DNA from: Mesorhizobium ciceri WSM4083
GTDB lineage: Bacteria > Pseudomonadota > Alphaproteobacteria > Rhizobiales > Rhizobiaceae
Length of the DNA: 64,000 bases
NCBI RefSeq assembly: GCF_000519305.1
Contig: NZ_KI912610.1
Span: forward strand, 653,949 to 717,948
Reading direction: 5' to 3'
Part shown: piece after piece, positions 61,653-64,000 of the stretch
Layout: each line of letters begins with the position of its first letter
Numbering within the stretch: the stretch's first letter is position 1
Made by a program: the position numbers and the translations under genes
The notes under the pieces: model-generated
What the model was told of the DNA's origin: nothing
Seen by the model: only the letters and a program-made list of their open reading frames with translations
Database searches by the model: none

Positions 61653-62912
61653 CTACTTCAGCGCCGCGACCAGGTCGGCGTCAGGGAAGCAGGTGGCGGC
61701 GCGGCCGTTCTTGGCTTGCCACGTGCCGATCGAACGGCGGGTCTTGAAGCCGGGCAGGCCATCGGCGCTGCCGACATCATAGCCCTTGGCTTCCAGCGAC
61801 CGCTGCAGGGCCGCGATGTCCGAACGGTGGAGCCCGCCAACCGCGCCCCAGCTGCCGGCGAAATTGCCATCGCCATGGGCGATGCGGTCGGCGCCGTGGC
61901 CTATGAACAGCGCGTAGAGGTCGCTGGTGTTGTATTGCTTCAGCACGTAGAAATTGGGTGTGGCGACAAAGGCCGGGCCGCTGCGCCCTGCCGGCATCAG
62001 CAGGAAGCCTTCGGCCTTCAGCTCACTCGCCGGAAACGGCTTTCCGCCGACGCGCTTGATGCCCATATCAGCCCATTGCGAGATTTTCTTGCCCTGGTCC
62101 GGGCCTTCCAGCGAACAGGAAACGCTTTCCGGCACCGTCACCTCGAAACCCCAGCCGCGGCCCTTTACCCAGCCATAGTGGACGAGATAATTGGCGATCG
62201 AGGCCAGCACGTCCGGCGTCGACTTCCAGATGTCGACGCGGCCGTCGCCGTCGAAATCGACGGCATGTTTCAGGAACGAGGTCGGCATGAATTGCGGCTG
62301 GCCGAGCGCGCCGGCCCAGGACGATTTCATCGCGCCGACAGGAGCCAGACCACGCTCGACGATCTCGAGTGCCGCAAGCAGTTCAGTGCGGAAGAAGTCC
62401 TTCCTGGTCGACATGAACGCCTTGGTGCCCAGCACCTCGAAGGCGTCGTAGGGTATCTTCGCCGCGCCGAATCCGGTCTCGCGGCCCCAGATCGCCAGCA
62501 GCACTTCGCCCGGCACACCATAGCGCCTTTCGATGGCGGCAAGTGTCCTGGCATTGGTGGCTTCGCGCGCCCGCCCGCCCGCCGTCACCGCGCGAACCGT
62601 CTTCTCGGCGAAATAGGCGCCGGGCGAACCGAATTCGGCCTGGTGCTGTTTCCGCGGCGTGGTCGCCTTCTCGCCGGGCTTGACCAGGTCGGGCAGCTTC
62701 AGATTGGGCTTGATGCCGTCGAAGGCGGCATCAAAGGTGGTTTTGGAAATGCCTTGTGACTTGGCCTGCGGCCAGAGGTCGTTCTGCAGCCAGGCGCGGA
62801 ACTGGTCGTCGATCTTTGCGGCGGAGGCGGGGGTGGGAAGGAAGAGACTGGCTAGCGCGGCCAGAAGAAGTGCAGAGATGAGATTGCGAAGGTTGCGTTC
62901 CGTGGCAGTCAT
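61653..62912 (-). CDS. lytic murein transglycosylase, MltB type
   Basis: Cleaves peptidoglycan glycan strands with formation of 1,6-anhydromuramic acid. The 419-residue protein has a signal peptide (LISALLLAALASLFLPTPASAA), an SLT_2 domain with the catalytic Glu in LLAIWGRETGFGAAK, and the family motifs SSWAGALGQPQFMPTSFLKHAVDFDGDGR and SIANYL. A C-terminal peptidoglycan-binding domain (DIAALQRSLEAKGYDVGSADGLPGFKTRRSI) ends at the C-terminus. There is no lipobox, so it is probably soluble in the periplasm. Confidence 0.93.
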   Translation of the reverse strand: MTATERNLRNLISALLLAALASLFLPTPASAAKIDDQFRAWLQNDLWPQAKSQGISKTTFDAAFDGIKPNLKLPDLVKPGEKATTPRKQHQAEFGSPGAYFAEKTVRAVTAGGRAREATNARTLAAIERRYGVPGEVLLAIWGRETGFGAAKIPYDAFEVLGTKAFMSTRKDFFRTELLAALEIVERGLAPVGAMKSSWAGALGQPQFMPTSFLKHAVDFDGDGRVDIWKSTPDVLASIANYLVHYGWVKGRGWGFEVTVPESVSCSLEGPDQGKKISQWADMGIKRVGGKPFPASELKAEGFLLMPAGRSGPAFVATPNFYVLKQYNTSDLYALFIGHGADRIAHGDGNFAGSWGAVGGLHRSDIAALQRSLEAKGYDVGSADGLPGFKTRRSIGTWQAKNGRAATCFPDADLVAALK

Positions 62913-62938
62913 CTAAGCAAGCATCCCCGCCAATTGCG

Positions 62939-63544
62939 TCAAAACGCCGTCCGCGAGCGTAGCGCCGCGGCCAGCGTGCCCTCGTCGAGATAGTCGAGTT
63001 CGCCGCCGACCGGCACGCCATGCGCGAGCCGTGTCACCTTGATGTCGAAGCCGGACAGCTGATCGGTGAGGTAATGCGCGGTCGTCTGGCCCTCCACCGT
63101 CGCATTGACGGCGAGGATGATCTCCTTGACCTCGCCACCGGCAACGCGGTCGACCAGCGAGCGCATGTTGAGCTGGTCGGGGCCGATGCCGTCGAGCGGC
63201 GACAATGTGCCGCCGAGAACGTGGTAGCGCACATTCATCGCCGCCGCGCGCTCCAGCGCCCACAGGTCGGAGACGTCCTCGACGACGATGATGGTGCCGG
63301 CATCACGGCGCGGATCGGTGCAGATCATGCAAGGGTCCGATGTGTCGACATTGCCGCAGGTCGAGCAGATGCGCACTTTGTCGGCCGCCTCGGCCATGGC
63401 GGCGGCAAGCGGCGACAAAAGCTGCTCCTTCTTCTTGATCAGATGAAGGGCGGCACGCCTGGCCGAACGGGGTCCCAGCCCCGGCACCTTGGCCAGGAGT
63501 TGGATCAGGCGTTCGATCTCGGGACCGGCGATTCGCTTCGACAT
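62939..63544 (-). CDS. recR: recombination mediator protein RecR
   Basis: Ring-forming DNA repair protein of the RecFOR pathway; recF lies at 7.3 kb. The 201-residue protein has the helix-hairpin-helix region LIQLLAKVPGLGPRSARRAALHL, a four-cysteine zinc finger CSTCGNVDTSDPCMIC, and a Toprim domain (GTIIVVEDVSDLWALERAAA, then SPLDGIGPDQLNM and EIILAVNATVEGQTTAHYL). The usual partners dnaX and ybaB are not seen directly upstream; instead a repeat and an unrelated gene end follow. Confidence 0.96.
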   Translation of the reverse strand: MSKRIAGPEIERLIQLLAKVPGLGPRSARRAALHLIKKKEQLLSPLAAAMAEAADKVRICSTCGNVDTSDPCMICTDPRRDAGTIIVVEDVSDLWALERAAAMNVRYHVLGGTLSPLDGIGPDQLNMRSLVDRVAGGEVKEIILAVNATVEGQTTAHYLTDQLSGFDIKVTRLAHGVPVGGELDYLDEGTLAAALRSRTAF

Positions 63545-63554
63545 CGCTCTGATT

Positions 63555-63682
63555 TAGAGCAATTCCAGGAAAAGTGCGAAGCGGTTTTCCCGGGAAAAGC
63601 GCGAAGCGCTTCCCTTGGGAATTGCGTCAAAACGAAAAGCTGGAGCGGTTCACCGTTTCCGCGAAACGGTGAACCGCTCCAG
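63555..63682 (+). repeat. interspersed palindromic repeat, family A, long copy
   Basis: First unit: GCAATTCC (63559-63566) with GGAATTGC (63618-63625), enclosing a nested GAAGCGCTTC-like hairpin. Second unit: TGGAGCGGTTCACCGTTTC (63641-63659) and its perfect complement (63663-63681) around a 3-base loop, followed by five T at 63685-63689. It lies between recR and the next gene and closely matches the copy at 2105-2203. Confidence 0.85.
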
Positions 63683-63771
63683 GATTTTTCAGAGCGCTTT
63701 GGAACATCCCGCATCCGCATGAACCCGCCATATCGGCTTGGCGGACCATTGGACAGACCATAGAACGCAGA

Positions 63772-64000
63772 TCAGTTGGCTTCGAGCGGCCGGCCCTGGC
63801 TGACAATCATCGCGCCGACGGCATCGGTGTTCTCAGGCGTCGACTGGAATCCCATCGACGCCTCCTGCGGCGCGTCCTCGACCGAGGAGATGACCCTTGT
63901 CCTTGCGTTCAAGGTTCCGCCAAAACGGGCGGCATCCGGTTCCTCCATCGGCTCCTGCATCGCCACCACCGTCGGCTCCGCCGAGACACGCGCGGATTTC
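63772..64000 (-). CDS. C-terminal part of an unrecognised protein, cut by the window edge
   Basis: An open frame on the - strand enters at base 64000 and ends at 63772, giving about 76 residues: KSARVSAEPTVVAMQEPMEE, then ARFGGTLNARTRVISSVEDA and a tail ending SQGRPLEAN. It is polar and acidic with no domain that I recognise. GTG 63969 could be a start, but the frame stays open to the edge, so this is most likely the tail of a longer protein. It does not resemble YbaB or DnaX, the common upstream neighbours of recR. Confidence 0.45.
   Translation of the reverse strand, partial: KSARVSAEPTVVAMQEPMEEPDAARFGGTLNARTRVISSVEDAPQEASMGFQSTPENTDAVGAMIVSQGRPLEAN

Overview
The window looks like a chromosomal core segment of a GC-rich alphaproteobacterium of the Hyphomicrobiales (Rhizobiales), most probably Mesorhizobium or a close Phyllobacteriaceae relative. 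This rests on the Irr iron regulator next to fabA-fabB-fabI, on the ybeY-phoH-miaB-acyltransferase-rimI-tsaB run known from rhizobia, on rpsT-dnaA-dnaN-recF in one block, and on palindromic interspersed repeats of a kind common in rhizobial genomes. The species call is inference. No insertion sequence, phage gene, CRISPR array, tRNA or rRNA was seen.

Layout. 1-9.8 kb (+ strand): the 3' part of deoB, mutM, an enoyl-CoA hydratase, rpsT with a clear promoter and terminator, an 800-base intergenic region with DnaA-box-like sites, then dnaA, dnaN, recF, moeB and an acetyltransferase. 9.8-12.5 kb: a 2-hydroxyacid dehydrogenase, an SH3-domain secreted protein, a small DUF4260-type membrane protein and irr. 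12.7-15.3 kb: fabA-fabB-fabI for (unsaturated) fatty acid synthesis. 15.5-17 kb: a membrane GGDEF/EAL protein with a degenerate GGDEF half. 17-29.3 kb (- strand): rsmC, then the translation/RNA block rimP-nusA-ylxR-infB-rbfA-truB, corA, rpsO and pnp. 29.6-41 kb: a 55-residue protein, then trmB, metK, an Xre regulator, lnt, a VOC protein, corC, ybeY, phoH, miaB, an OlsA/PlsC acyltransferase, rimI and tsaB.

41.1-48.8 kb is the most interesting part: an iron locus. On the - strand lie a GxHxxE imelysin-type protein, bacterioferritin-associated ferredoxin, bacterioferritin, a di-haem DUF1111 protein, a second imelysin-like protein lacking the motif histidine, and a Tat-type DUF1513 protein. Divergent from them is a ferredoxin-reductase-type flavoprotein. 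The shared upstream region holds a perfect 19-base palindrome that matches the Irr-binding iron control element, and irr itself lies in the same window. A plausible reading is a periplasmic iron-handling system joined to an iron store (Bfr) and its release route (reductase, Bfd, Bfr).

48.9-64 kb: gabT, a tripartite efflux operon with two lipoprotein adaptors and one RND pump, a small DUF2185-like protein, a five-gene peptide/oligopeptide-type ABC importer, a lytic transglycosylase, recR and the C-terminal part of an unrecognised gene at the window edge.
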